Below are positions 18,420 to 27,625 of a DNA stretch of 64,000 bases, one piece after another; within the stretch, counting starts at the first letter, position 1, and every line of letters begins with the position of its first letter. The stretch comes from Phycisphaerae bacterium (GTDB lineage Bacteria > Planctomycetota > Phycisphaerae > SM23-33), in the NCBI GenBank assembly GCA_009783465.1, contig WRDM01000005.1:1-64000 (forward strand), given 5' to 3'. The notes beneath the pieces were generated by a model. That model did not search any database. It was not told the origin of the DNA and saw nothing but the letters and a program-made list of their open reading frames with translations. The translations under genes were made by a program, and so were the position numbers.

Positions 18420-19176
18420 GGGGTTCGTCCTCTTTGTCGAGTTTTTGATGATCCCAGCGGCTGGCGCCAGCGGCCCGCAGCTTCTGGCGAATTTCCGCGA
18501 AGGAGGTTCGCTGGTAGGGCAGGATATTCGACACGTCGAAATACAGCACATCGCGGGTGGACTTCAGCCAGACGGCCCGGCCTTCCAGCGCGACGGTTTC
18601 GTACAGCCGCGTCGCCAGATGGCGGGCCTGTTCCACGCTGATCGTGCAGAATACGGCGGTTTTCTGGTTCAAAATCCGCACCATGCACCGGGGTTCGGTG
18701 GAGCCTCCGACGCGCAGAACCTTTCCCACGATCGTGGTGGCGCCGGCTACCGTGTGATACTCTTTGAGTTGTTCGAACGTGTCTGGCGACACGCGAAGAA
18801 TGACCGGGCCGTTCTTATCGGCCCCCTCGCGAATTTCCACGTCGGTCTGAATTCGCCGAGCGGCCTCGCTGAGGCGGCTGATGTACGGAAACACCTCGCC
18901 GAGAACCCGGTCGGTATGCTCGCTTTGAATACATTTTCCGACCAGGCGAAACCGCGGAATTGCCACGTCCGGGTTCGAGATGGTACACTGATAGGCGGCG
19001 GAGCCTCGCTTGATGTCGAACACGCTCACCGATGGAGGCTGGTCCTTGGGGGACACCGGCTCGAGGATGCCCTGCAACGCAGCCACGACGTCCGCCAGCG
19101 CATGCGTGGGCACATCCTCGGGGAATCTCCGCCGAAGGTAGATCACCAGGTCAGGCTTTGGCTTTCCACGTTTCAC
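18403..19176 (-). CDS. Unknown protein upstream of and overlapping the PIN gene
   Basis: 257 residues starting MKRGKPKPDLVIYLRRRFP. No signal peptide or membrane segment; mixed alpha/beta composition. Segments such as HALADVVAALQGILEPV and SPDTFEQLKEYHTVAGA look like a structured domain, and RCMVRILNQKTAVFCTIS is beta-rich. I do not recognise the family. Its 17-base overlap with the PIN gene implies joint expression, so it could be an unusual antitoxin or an RNA-binding partner; that is inference from context only. Confidence 0.65.
   Translation of the reverse strand: MKRGKPKPDLVIYLRRRFPEDVPTHALADVVAALQGILEPVSPKDQPPSVSVFDIKRGSAAYQCTISNPDVAIPRFRLVGKCIQSEHTDRVLGEVFPYISRLSEAARRIQTDVEIREGADKNGPVILRVSPDTFEQLKEYHTVAGATTIVGKVLRVGGSTEPRCMVRILNQKTAVFCTISVEQARHLATRLYETVALEGRAVWLKSTRDVLYFDVSNILPYQRTSFAEIRQKLRAAGASRWDHQKLDKEDEPLARVH
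18428..18433 (-). promoter_or_regulatory. Ribosome binding site deciding the TTG start of the PIN gene
   Basis: AGAGGA on the minus strand, eight bases before TTG 18419. It is the only good ribosome site for this frame and lies within the upstream coding region. Confidence 0.55.
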
Positions 19177-19389
19177 GGCTGTCTCATCATACTCCTATTC
19201 CCATCATAAGTATCGGCCATGTTTCCGTCAATCATGACGGCGTTATTTTCAGCCGCCGCTTCAATTCTTTAATCACGGCGTCGACGTCGTCCGTCAAAAA
19301 TTGCAAAAAGACGCTTGCTCGCGCGGGTGGCGTCCTACAATCACTCATGTGCGTATCTGGATTGCGGTGCGTATCGAAGGGGAGTGGTT

Positions 19390-21063
19390 ATGGAACCCAT
19401 CACGGGCCCGCGCGATTTGTTGCGGATGTTGCGGCGGCGGATTGTGTTGTTTCTGGTGACGGCGGGCGTGTCGGGGATTGCGATGTTGCTGGCGTCGCAG
19501 GGATTGCCGCTTCGATACACGGGCACGACGGAGTTTGAGCGGCGCGTCGACGCGGCGGCGGAAGAGGTGATGAAGAGCAAGTCGCAGTCCTTTGCCGCCT
19601 GGAAGCTGACGCTGGAGAAGGAACTCACCAGCGAGGCCCGCATCGTCGACGTGCTGGTGAAGCTCAAGCGGCTCGAGCCTCGCGACGCGGCTGTGCCGCT
19701 GTCGCGCGAGGAGTCGATGGCGAGGCAGAAACTGTTGTCGCGCGTGCGGGAGAATCTCCGCATCGACTGGCGCGTCGGCAACGAGCAGGTGGACCGGCTG
19801 GCGCTGAGTTACACCGACAGCGACCCCGAGTTGGCCTGGCAGGTGCCGCAAGGCCTGGTCGAGGAATACGGCACGTACGTCAGCCGGCAAATTCGCGATC
19901 ATCTCACGGAGAGCTGCAACTACTACACCGACCGCATCCGCGACGCGAACGAGACGCTCAAACGCGTCCGGGCCGACCGCGTGGCCTTCCAGGCCGCCAA
20001 CAGCGACAAGTATCCCGAGCCGGGCGCGTATTCGCAACGGGTCAACACGTTGCTGGCCGAGGCGCAGTCGTTGGGGCCCGCGCTGGAGTTGGCCAATCAG
20101 CGGGAGGCGCAGTTGCTGCTGTTGATGGATCCACCGGCCGACGGCGTGCAGCCGACGTCGATGCCGTCGCGCGAGGTGGTCGGGCCCAATCCCGAGTACG
20201 CCCGGCTGACGGAGGAGTTGCGTCGCACAAAGCAGAGTTGCAGCGACGCGATCACGTTCAGCGGGTGGACGGAGAAGCACCCGACGATGCTGGCGTTGCG
20301 GAAGAAGATTGTCGAGTTGGAGACCTCGTTGGAGCAGACGCCCCGGACGAATACGTTCCATCAGATGATGGAGACGCCGGCGTCGGGGCTGCTTCAGTTG
20401 GAGTTTGATTTGGCCGCCACGCGGTCGCTGATTGTGCAGACCACGCAGCGGCTGGAGCGGGTGCAGCGGGAGCTGGACGGCCTGCAAAAAAATGTGGCCA
20501 TGTATACGCGGGTGGCGCAGGAGTACTCCGACAAGGTCAAGGAAGAGAACGACTGGTCGGAGAAGATCAAGTATTTTCAGGGGCGGCACAACGATTTGCA
20601 GTTGCAGCTCAACGCGGAGATGTCGCAGCGGGGCACGCGTCAGGACACGTTGCGTTATGCGGTCAAGCCGTACACGCCGTCGTCGCCGAAGTTGTGGATG
20701 ATCGTGTCGGGCACGGGGCTTGGTTCGTTGGCGTTGGCGGCGGTTGCGGTGTTTCTGGCGAGTTTTTTCGATCGCACGGTGACGCATCCCGAGTTGGCGG
20801 CGGTGCAGTTTGACGTGCCGGTTCACGGGGTGATTGGCGAGATTCTTACGGCGAGCGAGCGGCGGAAGCGTCGGGCGCGTCGGCTGCTGGTGACGCCGCT
20901 GGTGGCGTTGCTGTTGGTGGCGGGGTTGTTGGCGAGCGCCTGGCTGGCGGCGACCCGCGTGATGGACAACGACGCGTACCGGCGGTTCTGGGGCAATCCG
21001 TCGGGGGTGGTGAAGGATGCGTTTTACGGCGACCGCGCGACGCCCGTGGCGCAGGGGGAGTAA
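19390..21063 (+). CDS. Wzz/GumC-like polysaccharide co-polymerase
   Basis: 557 residues from ATG 19390, with AAGGGGAG just upstream; the frame is open to 19315 without support. One transmembrane helix lies near residue 20 (LFLVTAGVSGIAMLLASQG). Then comes a long periplasmic part with coiled-coil stretches (ANETLKRVRADRVAFQAANS) and a second helix near 460 (GLGSLALAAVAVFLASFF). A third hydrophobic segment near the end (LLVTPLVALLLVAGLLASAW) is unusual for Wzz. It sets polymer length or export together with the BY-kinase encoded next, separated by a family A repeat. First gene of the exopolysaccharide cluster. Confidence 0.85.
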   Translation: MEPITGPRDLLRMLRRRIVLFLVTAGVSGIAMLLASQGLPLRYTGTTEFERRVDAAAEEVMKSKSQSFAAWKLTLEKELTSEARIVDVLVKLKRLEPRDAAVPLSREESMARQKLLSRVRENLRIDWRVGNEQVDRLALSYTDSDPELAWQVPQGLVEEYGTYVSRQIRDHLTESCNYYTDRIRDANETLKRVRADRVAFQAANSDKYPEPGAYSQRVNTLLAEAQSLGPALELANQREAQLLLLMDPPADGVQPTSMPSREVVGPNPEYARLTEELRRTKQSCSDAITFSGWTEKHPTMLALRKKIVELETSLEQTPRTNTFHQMMETPASGLLQLEFDLAATRSLIVQTTQRLERVQRELDGLQKNVAMYTRVAQEYSDKVKEENDWSEKIKYFQGRHNDLQLQLNAEMSQRGTRQDTLRYAVKPYTPSSPKLWMIVSGTGLGSLALAAVAVFLASFFDRTVTHPELAAVQFDVPVHGVIGEILTASERRKRRARRLLVTPLVALLLVAGLLASAWLAATRVMDNDAYRRFWGNPSGVVKDAFYGDRATPVAQGE

Positions 21064-21066
21064 GAA

Positions 21067-21230
21067 CGTGACGCGGGCGTCTGGCCCGCGTGTGGCGAGG
21101 GCATCTTGCCCTCGCGAACCATTCCGTACGGTTGACGCGGTGAAAAAAACAAGGCTTTCGCACAGCCAGACGCGGGCAAGATGCCCGCGGGACGCGAGGG
21201 CGAGACGCCCGCGTCACGGCATCGCCGCTA
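21067..21230. repeat. Family A repeat between wzz-like and kinase genes
   Basis: Intergenic copy of the GC-rich element: GACGCGGGCGTC-type and CGGGCAAGATGCCCG mini-hairpins at both ends around an AAAAAACAAGG-containing loop. It fills the gap between the two genes without disrupting either. Confidence 0.85.
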
Positions 21231-21245
21231 CGGCAAGGAGTTTTC

Positions 21246-22136
21246 GTGGCCAATGTATGGGACGCGTTGAAAAAGCATCAATCCGAACCGGTTCAGGCGG
21301 AGTCGACGACGGCCTCGCCGGGCGCGGTGCCGTTGGCGGTGCCCGCCGATGTTGCCGTCACGCCGCATCCGGCCGGGGCGGCGGCTTCGTCGGTTTCGGC
21401 GCCGACGAATGCGCCACCGTTGACCGCACCGCTGCCGAGTACGTCGGTCGTGCCCGTGACGTCGCCGACGGCGCGAAAACCGGCGGCGTATTCCGAGGAG
21501 TTGCGGCCTCACTTTGATCGCGGCGGGCGCATCGCCGACGCGTACCGCGCGTTGCGGACGAACCTGTTGGCCAAGTGCGGCGAGAAGGGATTTTGTTATC
21601 TCGTCACGTCGGCCCGTGGCGGCGAGGGCAAGACGATCACGTCGGTGAATCTTGCGTTGGTGCTGGCCGAGTGCGTCACGAAGAACACGCTGTTAATTGA
21701 CGCGGATTTACGTCGCCCTCGCGTCGCGGGATTGATGGGGCTGTCGGCGGCGCCGGGCCTGGCGGAGTTGATCCGCGGCGAGGCGGCGATGAAGCAGGTC
21801 CTTCAGCCGACGACGTATCCGAATCTCTCGGTGATTTCGGCAGGGGGGGCGACGCCGGAGTCGGTCGCCGAGTTGCTCGCGCGTCCGCCGGTGGCGTCGC
21901 TGCTGGCCGAGGCGAAACGCATGTTCGACTACGTGCTCATCGACACGCCGCCGATCAACCACGTCAGCGACGTCGGCACGCTGGGGCCGTTCTGCCGCGG
22001 GGCGCTGCTGGTCGTCCGATCGGGAAAAACCCGCCAGGAGGACGTCGACCGCGCTGTCGCCCTGCTCCACGCGGCCAACATTCAACCGGCGGGCATGGTG
22101 CTGACCGGAAGTCGGGGTTTCGCGGCGAATGGGTGA
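21246..22136 (+). CDS. BY-kinase-like ATPase (CpsD/CapB/Wzc kinase domain), no tyrosine tail
   Basis: 296 residues. Residues 1-85 are a low-complexity Ala/Pro/Thr linker. The ATPase domain has Walker A SARGGEGKT (122-130), Walker A' LLIDADLRRP (149-158) and Walker B VLIDTPP (230-236), as in bacterial tyrosine kinases that regulate Wzz-type co-polymerases. The C terminus (GMVLTGSRGFAANG) has no tyrosine cluster, so autophosphorylation of the classic type is doubtful; it may act mainly as the ATPase partner of the preceding protein. The stop lies 13 bases before a family B palindrome. Confidence 0.88.
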   Translation: MANVWDALKKHQSEPVQAESTTASPGAVPLAVPADVAVTPHPAGAAASSVSAPTNAPPLTAPLPSTSVVPVTSPTARKPAAYSEELRPHFDRGGRIADAYRALRTNLLAKCGEKGFCYLVTSARGGEGKTITSVNLALVLAECVTKNTLLIDADLRRPRVAGLMGLSAAPGLAELIRGEAAMKQVLQPTTYPNLSVISAGGATPESVAELLARPPVASLLAEAKRMFDYVLIDTPPINHVSDVGTLGPFCRGALLVVRSGKTRQEDVDRAVALLHAANIQPAGMVLTGSRGFAANG

Positions 22137-22149
22137 ATGGGGAGTGCGA

Positions 22150-22398
22150 GTTCGAGGGAACAAAGCCACCAGCCACAAGCCACCAGGGCTTTCGGGACGC
22201 GATGGTGAAATCGTTCTTCTCGGTGGCGAGAGTGGTCTCAAGGCTTCGCAGACACGAAGATCGGTTGACACGCGAGTGGTTCACCGGCCTTGGAGTTTGC
22301 GAAGCCACGAGACCATTCTCTCGAACAAACGGATCATTTTTACATTTGCGCACCGAAAGCCCTGGTGGCTGGTGGCTAGTGGCTTTGTTCCCTCGAAC
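22150..22398. repeat. Family B palindrome with long loop
   Basis: Arms 22150-22194 and 22354-22398 are complementary over 45 bases with two mismatches. They start with GTTCGAGGGAACAAAGCCA. The 159-base loop contains GAGACCATTCTCTCGAAC, also found in the loop of the copy at 34933-35128. It fills the gap before the GT2-GT4 gene. Confidence 0.9.
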
Positions 22399-22435
22399 CG
22401 ACGACACGTTTTCACCAACAAGCAGGGAATATCTA

Positions 22436-24994
22436 ATGGCAACAATCATCCTGGCCGCGTTGACCTGGCTGGCGCTGGGCGTGCTGGCGTATGCGTACGT
22501 GGTGTATCCGTGGGTGGTGTCGGCGGCGGCCCGGCTGTGGGCGAAGCCTTGCGCCGCGGCGGACATCGAGCCAACCGTTACGCTGTTGATTCCCGCGCAC
22601 AACGAGGAGGCCGTCATCGAGGCGAAGATTCGCAACGCGCTGTCGTTGGATTATCCCGCGGGGAAGTTGCAGATTCGCGTCGTCAGCGACGGCAGCACGG
22701 ACTCCACCGACGCGGTCGCGCGGCGGTTTGCGCCCTCGGTGGAGTATCAGCGGATCAGTCCTCGCGGCGGCAAGCCCAACGCGGTGAATCAGGCGGTGCC
22801 GTTCGCGCGCGGGGAGATTTTGCTGTTGTGCGACGCCAACACGATGTTCGCCGCCGACGCGGTGCGGAGGCTGGTGCGGCATTTCGCGGATGAACGGGTC
22901 GGGGCGGTCAGCGGCGACGTTCGGCTGGCGAGCCAGACGGTGACGTACGGGCGGGGCGAAAGTTTGTTCTGGCGGCTGGAGCGGCGGATGCAGGCCGCCG
23001 AGGCCGCGTTGGGGTCAAGCATCGGTGTTGACGGCGGAATGTACGCGGTGCGGCGGTCGTTGTACGTGGCCAATCGGGTCGACACGCTGATTGACGATTT
23101 CGTGATCGCGATGAACGTGGCCAAGTCGGGCCGACGTGTGCTGCTGGACGGTTCGGCGTGGGCGACGGAGGACGCGGTGGCGGACCCGAGTCAGGAGTTT
23201 CGTCGGCGTGCGCGGACGGTGGCGGGCGGGTTCCAGACGTTGTTCGAGGGGCGAGGGCGGCCTGGGCTGCGGCGACCCGGCTTGTGGGCGGCGTACGTGT
23301 CGCACAAGGTGTTACGCTGGCTGGGCCCGGTGTGGTTGGCGGCGGCATTTGTCGGCTCGGCCGGCGCGGCGGTTTTGGGATGGCTTGCGGATTGGCCCAC
23401 GTGGCCGATTTATGCCGGTCTCGCGGCGGCGCAGATGTCGATGTACGCGCTGGCGGCGGCCGGCCATGCGATGCGACGCCGTCACCTGCCACGTCTGTTG
23501 TGCCTGCCGTATTATTTTTGTTTAGCCAACGCGGCGGCGGCGGCGGGGTTCTGGCGCTGGCTTCGCAAACGCCAACCCGTCACATGGGCACAGGCGGATC
23601 GTTCCGTGGCGACGACAACCGACGTGGTGGCCGAACGTGACGCGGGCGTCTCGCCCGCGTGTCTCGCGGGCATCTTGCCCGCGTCGGGCGGCGAAGTGAG
23701 GTTGATGTTTTCCAGTGGCCATGCCTATGGAACGCACAACGCGGGCGGGACGCCCGCGTCACGTTCGGCCCCAGCATCGGTCGCGATGCTGGTGACCAAT
23801 CGCGGGATTGACGATCCGCGCGTTCGGCTGGAAGCGGCGGCGTTGTGTGCGGCGGGGCGGTATCGCGTGACGGTGGTTGGGTGGGATCGCGACACGGACC
23901 GCGACATGCACGAGACGCGTGACGGCGTGGAGTTTCGCCGTCTGGCGTTGCGGTCCACGCATGCGCGGGGCGCGTGGCAGGCGGTGTTTCTTGGCGGGTT
24001 TTTCCTTCGCGCCTGGCCGCACCTGCGCGCCCTCAAGCCAGCGGCGATTCACTGTCACGACTTTGACACGCTGCCGCTGGGCTACGCGGCCGCGCGGACG
24101 TGGCGGGCGAAACTGGTCTTCGACGCGCACGAAAATTATCCCGACATGATGCTTGGCCATCTGCCCGACGCGCTGGTTGGGCGGCTGCGGCAGGCGGAGC
24201 GGTTTTTCGTGCCACGGGCGGATGCGTTGATCACGGTCGGCGGTCGGCTGGCGGAGTTTTATTCGCGGCTTGGCGCGCGTCGCGTGACGATCGTCGGCAA
24301 CTGGAAGGATGACGGCACGTATCGCATTTCGCCGTCGCGCCGGGCGGAGATTCGGCGGCGGCTGGGGCTGAATCACCACATCGCCATCGCGTACATCGCG
24401 GTGTTGGGGCGCGATCGCCATCTCGAGCCGCTGCTGCGGGCCGTCGCTGCCGACGAACGGTTCGCGTGCGTGATCGGCGGCGACGGGCACCTCGCGGGTG
24501 TGGCCGCCGCGTACGCCCGCGAGCATGCCAACGTGCGGTATCTCGGCGCGGTGCCCTCGGCGGACGTGCCCGCCCTGACGGCCTCGTGCGACGTCGTTTA
24601 TTACGGCATGGATCGCGACAATCCCAATTCGCGCTGGAGCGCGCCGAACAAATTGTACGAAGCCATCGCCGCCGGCATGCCGATGCTCGCGGGCGATTTC
24701 GGCGAGGTCGGTCCGACGATCCGACAGCACGGCTGCGGCGTGCTGGCCGCCACCGAATCCGCCGCCGCCGTCGCCGCCGCACTTGACCAACTCGCCGACC
24801 GCCACGCCCTGGCTTCCATGGCCCAGGCCGCCAAAGCACTCGCGCCACACTACTCCGCTACATCCGCACAAGCCGCCGTCGTCGACGCATACGATCGATT
24901 ATTTTCGTGGCATGTGGGTGAACAGAAACCTCCGGTTCAAGGGAACCAAGCCACTAGCCACCAGCCACTAGCCACCAGGGGTTGCGCCGCATGA
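22436..24994 (+). CDS. Fused glycosyltransferase: membrane GT2 joined to GT4 through a repeat-encoded linker
   Basis: 852 residues from ATG 22436; the frame continues upstream only through a repeat. Residues 1-395 are a processive-type GT2: an N-terminal helix (LALGVLAYAYVVYPWVV), LIPAHNEEAV, SDGSTDST, the DxD-like CDANTMF, GGMYAVRRSLY, EFRRRARTV and C-terminal helices. Residues about 400-443 are encoded by a family A repeat (AGILPASG, GTHNAGGTPASR). Residues about 446-825 are a complete GT4 (FDAHENYPDMM, then SAPNKLYEAIAAGMPML). The last 27 residues are encoded by a half family B element. It is either one bifunctional enzyme or two genes fused by repeat insertion. Overlaps the flippase gene by four bases. 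Confidence 0.85.
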   Translation: MATIILAALTWLALGVLAYAYVVYPWVVSAAARLWAKPCAAADIEPTVTLLIPAHNEEAVIEAKIRNALSLDYPAGKLQIRVVSDGSTDSTDAVARRFAPSVEYQRISPRGGKPNAVNQAVPFARGEILLLCDANTMFAADAVRRLVRHFADERVGAVSGDVRLASQTVTYGRGESLFWRLERRMQAAEAALGSSIGVDGGMYAVRRSLYVANRVDTLIDDFVIAMNVAKSGRRVLLDGSAWATEDAVADPSQEFRRRARTVAGGFQTLFEGRGRPGLRRPGLWAAYVSHKVLRWLGPVWLAAAFVGSAGAAVLGWLADWPTWPIYAGLAAAQMSMYALAAAGHAMRRRHLPRLLCLPYYFCLANAAAAAGFWRWLRKRQPVTWAQADRSVATTTDVVAERDAGVSPACLAGILPASGGEVRLMFSSGHAYGTHNAGGTPASRSAPASVAMLVTNRGIDDPRVRLEAAALCAAGRYRVTVVGWDRDTDRDMHETRDGVEFRRLALRSTHARGAWQAVFLGGFFLRAWPHLRALKPAAIHCHDFDTLPLGYAAARTWRAKLVFDAHENYPDMMLGHLPDALVGRLRQAERFFVPRADALITVGGRLAEFYSRLGARRVTIVGNWKDDGTYRISPSRRAEIRRRLGLNHHIAIAYIAVLGRDRHLEPLLRAVAADERFACVIGGDGHLAGVAAAYAREHANVRYLGAVPSADVPALTASCDVVYYGMDRDNPNSRWSAPNKLYEAIAAGMPMLAGDFGEVGPTIRQHGCGVLAATESAAAVAAALDQLADRHALASMAQAAKALAPHYSATSAQAAVVDAYDRLFSWHVGEQKPPVQGNQATSHQPLATRGCAA
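23635..23764. repeat. Family A repeat forming the GT2-GT4 linker
   Basis: A2 element read in frame, in the same orientation and frame as in purL. It joins two otherwise complete glycosyltransferase domains. Confidence 0.88.
24918..24980. repeat. Half family B element at the GT fusion / flippase junction
   Basis: Only the AGCCACT/AGCCACC heptamer arm is present, preceded by GGTTCAAGGGAACC. The right arm is missing. The GT fusion frame passes through it, using the frame that avoids its two TAG triplets, and ends 14 bases later. Confidence 0.8.
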
Positions 24995-26640
24995 GCCTCG
25001 GCCACGTCAAAAGCCTGCTCGCCAGTTGGACGGGGTACGGCGCGAACATCGTCGTGATGTTCTTCCTCAGCCCGTTCGTCGTGCACGAACTCGGGCACGC
25101 GACGTTCGGCCTGTGGTCGCTGCTGATGTCCGTGACGGGCTATCTCGGGCTGGTCGAAATCGGCGTCCGCGCGAGCACGGGGCGGTACGTCAACTACTAC
25201 CTCGGCCAGGGCCGCCGCGACCGCGTCGACGCCGTCGTCAACACGTCGCTGGTGTTTTACTGTTTTGCGGGGCTGGCCGTGCTGGCACTGTCGGCGGCGC
25301 TCGGGGCGGCGTTTCCGGTTGTGTTTGCGAAAATTCCCGCGGAATTGTCCGCCCAGGCGCCGGGCGTGCTGCTGCTGATGGCGGCGAATGTCTGGCTGGG
25401 GTTATGGAGTTCAACCTTTGGGCAACTGCTGTTGGCGCGGAACCGTTTTGATCTGGTCAACGTCTCGCAGATTGCCGCGCTGCTCGTCCGGGCTGGCGTG
25501 ACCGTGGCGGTGCTTTGGGCCGGCGGATCGTTGGCGGCGATGTCCGGCGCGATCGTGCTCGCCAGTGTGGTGCAACTGCTCCTCAACGCCACGCTGGCCC
25601 GGCGATACGGCGTCCGCGTGACGTTCAGCCGCCGCCTGGCGTCGTGGGCGTGCCTTCGCGAAATGTTCGGCTTCGGCGTCTGGTCGTTCCTGGGCAACAC
25701 GTCCACGCGAGTGATCTTCTACGCCAGCGCCACCATCATCGGCGTGATGCTTGGCGAACGCGAGATCGCGTATTACTCCGTCGGTCTCATACTGATCGAC
25801 ACCGGCCGCGAACTCGTCGCGTTCGTCTGCCGCGTGCTTACGCCGGACCTGCAAAAACAGGCGGGCCGCTCGCCGGGCGACATGGGCGGTCGGATGATCG
25901 CTGCCGCCAACACGACGATGCTCGTGGCGGTGGGGCTGCTGGGCGGGCTGGTCGCGATCGGCCCGGCCTTTCTGCGGCAGTGGATGGGGCCTGATTTCGC
26001 CCGCAGCGGCGACGTGCTCGTGATCGTCAGCCTCAGCCAACTGGGCGTGATGGCGAACTTCGCGTGCAACACGACGCTCAACGCGATGGGGCACGTTCGG
26101 CTGGTGGCGGGCATTTTCGCGGTGGAGGCGGTGTTGAATGTGGCCGTGAGCGTGCTGCTGGTGTCGCTGGGGTGGGGGATCGTCGGCGTGGCGTGCGGCA
26201 CGGCCGGCCCGGCGGTGATGTGCAGCGGGCTGGTGACGATGGTTTTCGCCTGCCGCCGCACGGGCATGCCGATCGGCCGATACGCCGCCGCGACGGCAGC
26301 GAGGTGGCTTCCCGCGGCGATCCTGTACGTGCCACTGTGTTGCGGCGTGCATTATGGACTGGGATTTGAATGGATCGATGGCGCGCGGATGCCCATGCTC
26401 GGTTGGGGAGTTCTTCTCATGCAAATCGCGTTGTGTGGCCTGCTGTACGTGCCCATCGCCGCGACGTTCCTGATCTCGCGCGAGCAGCGAGCGGCGGTAT
26501 GGAAAGGGCTTGCCTCTTTGCGCTGTCGGGTGTTGTGTCAAGCGAAACGTTTTTTGACGCCGAGCATCTTACCGCGCAAAGAGGCACGCCGTCGCGAAAC
26601 ATTTTTCGATCCGCCACATCGCGGCTCGCGGCGTGCATAG
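24991..26640 (+). CDS. Wzx-type polysaccharide flippase
   Basis: 549 residues from ATG 24991, overlapping the preceding stop (ATGA); an ATG at 24982 is also in frame. Multiple hydrophobic segments (12-14 helices by eye) and the N-terminal pattern of the polysaccharide transport family (ANIVVMFFLSPFVVHELGH, then TFGLWSLLMSVTGYLGLVEI). It would flip lipid-linked repeat units across the inner membrane. The last 40 or so residues (GLASLRCRVL and on to KEARRRETFF) are charged, unlike any flippase tail, and are encoded by a family C repeat, so the original C terminus was probably replaced or extended. Confidence 0.88.
   Translation: MSLGHVKSLLASWTGYGANIVVMFFLSPFVVHELGHATFGLWSLLMSVTGYLGLVEIGVRASTGRYVNYYLGQGRRDRVDAVVNTSLVFYCFAGLAVLALSAALGAAFPVVFAKIPAELSAQAPGVLLLMAANVWLGLWSSTFGQLLLARNRFDLVNVSQIAALLVRAGVTVAVLWAGGSLAAMSGAIVLASVVQLLLNATLARRYGVRVTFSRRLASWACLREMFGFGVWSFLGNTSTRVIFYASATIIGVMLGEREIAYYSVGLILIDTGRELVAFVCRVLTPDLQKQAGRSPGDMGGRMIAAANTTMLVAVGLLGGLVAIGPAFLRQWMGPDFARSGDVLVIVSLSQLGVMANFACNTTLNAMGHVRLVAGIFAVEAVLNVAVSVLLVSLGWGIVGVACGTAGPAVMCSGLVTMVFACRRTGMPIGRYAAATAARWLPAAILYVPLCCGVHYGLGFEWIDGARMPMLGWGVLLMQIALCGLLYVPIAATFLISREQRAAVWKGLASLRCRVLCQAKRFLTPSILPRKEARRRETFFDPPHRGSRRA
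26506..26603. repeat. Family C palindrome inside the flippase 3' end
   Basis: Arms GGGCTTGCCTCTTTGCGCTG and CGCGCAAAGAGGCACGCC around a loop with AAACGTTTTTTGACG. It encodes the tail of the flippase. Other copies lie at 37624, 53318 and 53769, plus two nested ones. Confidence 0.8.
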
Positions 26641-26684
26641 AATGCAGCGTTTGTTTGTGAAATTCGGGGCCTTTTCGAGGGGCT

Positions 26685-27620
26685 ATGCCAATGTCTCGCG
26701 TCGCGTGGATGGAGCCAGGTCGGATCAAGGTTCGTGTCGGCGGTATGCCGCGGTGGAATCGGGTGCTGGTGGCGTTGCTTCGGGGCGTGGGCGTGGACGC
26801 GTTTGAGACGCGCGACTGGCGAGGGCGGTCGCGGGTGCGGCGGTGGTGGGGCACGTGGCATGAGGTGTCGGGGCTGAAGATCGAGCACGTGATTTTTCCC
26901 GGCCCGCCGCAGCGGATGGAACGTTGGTCGCGGGCGTTGGGCGTGCGGGTGGTGTATCACTTTATCGGCAGCGACGTGTTGGCGTTGCAGCGGCTGTCCG
27001 CGCCGGATCGCGCGCGTCGGTTGGCGGAACTCAAGCGGTACGGCGCGGCGTTTGTCGCCGACGGGCCTTATTTGCAGGCGGAATTGACCGAGTTGGGTTT
27101 GCGGGCGGAGATTTTACGATGCCTGCCGCCGGGACTGCTGGGCGAGGTTTCGCCGCTGCCGGAGCGGTTCACGGTGTTGAGTTACTGGGCGGATCGGCCG
27201 GAGTTTTACCGCGCGCCGCTCGTGCTGAAGCTGGCGGCGGCGATGCGTGACGTGGACTTTCTCGTCGTCGGTACGGATGGCGCGGGGCTGTTGGCGACGC
27301 CCAATGTGCGGTTTCACGGCGAGACGCGCGACATGGAGGCCGTGTATCGGAAGAGTTCGGTGCTGTTGCGGCTTCCGTTGCACGACGGCCTGCCGAAAAT
27401 GGTGCTTGAGGCCCAGGCGCGAGGCCGACGCGTCATCTGCTCGCATCCGCTGCCGCACGCGGCGCACGCGGAGGATTTCGACGTCGCCCAGGCCACCCTG
27501 ACGCGATTTCGCGAGCACACACAGCCGGACCACGAGGCCGCCGCGTATATCCGTCAAACGTACGACCCCGCCGCCGAAGCCCGGCGCGCATTGCGGATGT
27601 ATCAGGAGTTGCTGGCGTGA
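26685..27620 (+). CDS. Glycosyltransferase of GT-B fold, probably GT4
   Basis: 311 residues from ATG 26685, with GAGGGG upstream; ATG 26691 is also possible. It is shorter than a typical GT4 (about 370). It has the C-terminal sugar-nucleotide half (LHDGLPKMVLEAQARGRRVI, an E-x7-E-like motif variant) and a short N-terminal half (VRVVYHFIGSDVLALQRLSA). No signal peptide. Probably adds one sugar to the growing repeat unit; donor and acceptor unknown. A family A repeat follows it. Confidence 0.75.
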   Translation: MPMSRVAWMEPGRIKVRVGGMPRWNRVLVALLRGVGVDAFETRDWRGRSRVRRWWGTWHEVSGLKIEHVIFPGPPQRMERWSRALGVRVVYHFIGSDVLALQRLSAPDRARRLAELKRYGAAFVADGPYLQAELTELGLRAEILRCLPPGLLGEVSPLPERFTVLSYWADRPEFYRAPLVLKLAAAMRDVDFLVVGTDGAGLLATPNVRFHGETRDMEAVYRKSSVLLRLPLHDGLPKMVLEAQARGRRVICSHPLPHAAHAEDFDVAQATLTRFREHTQPDHEAAAYIRQTYDPAAEARRALRMYQELLA

Positions 27621-27625
27621 AGATG

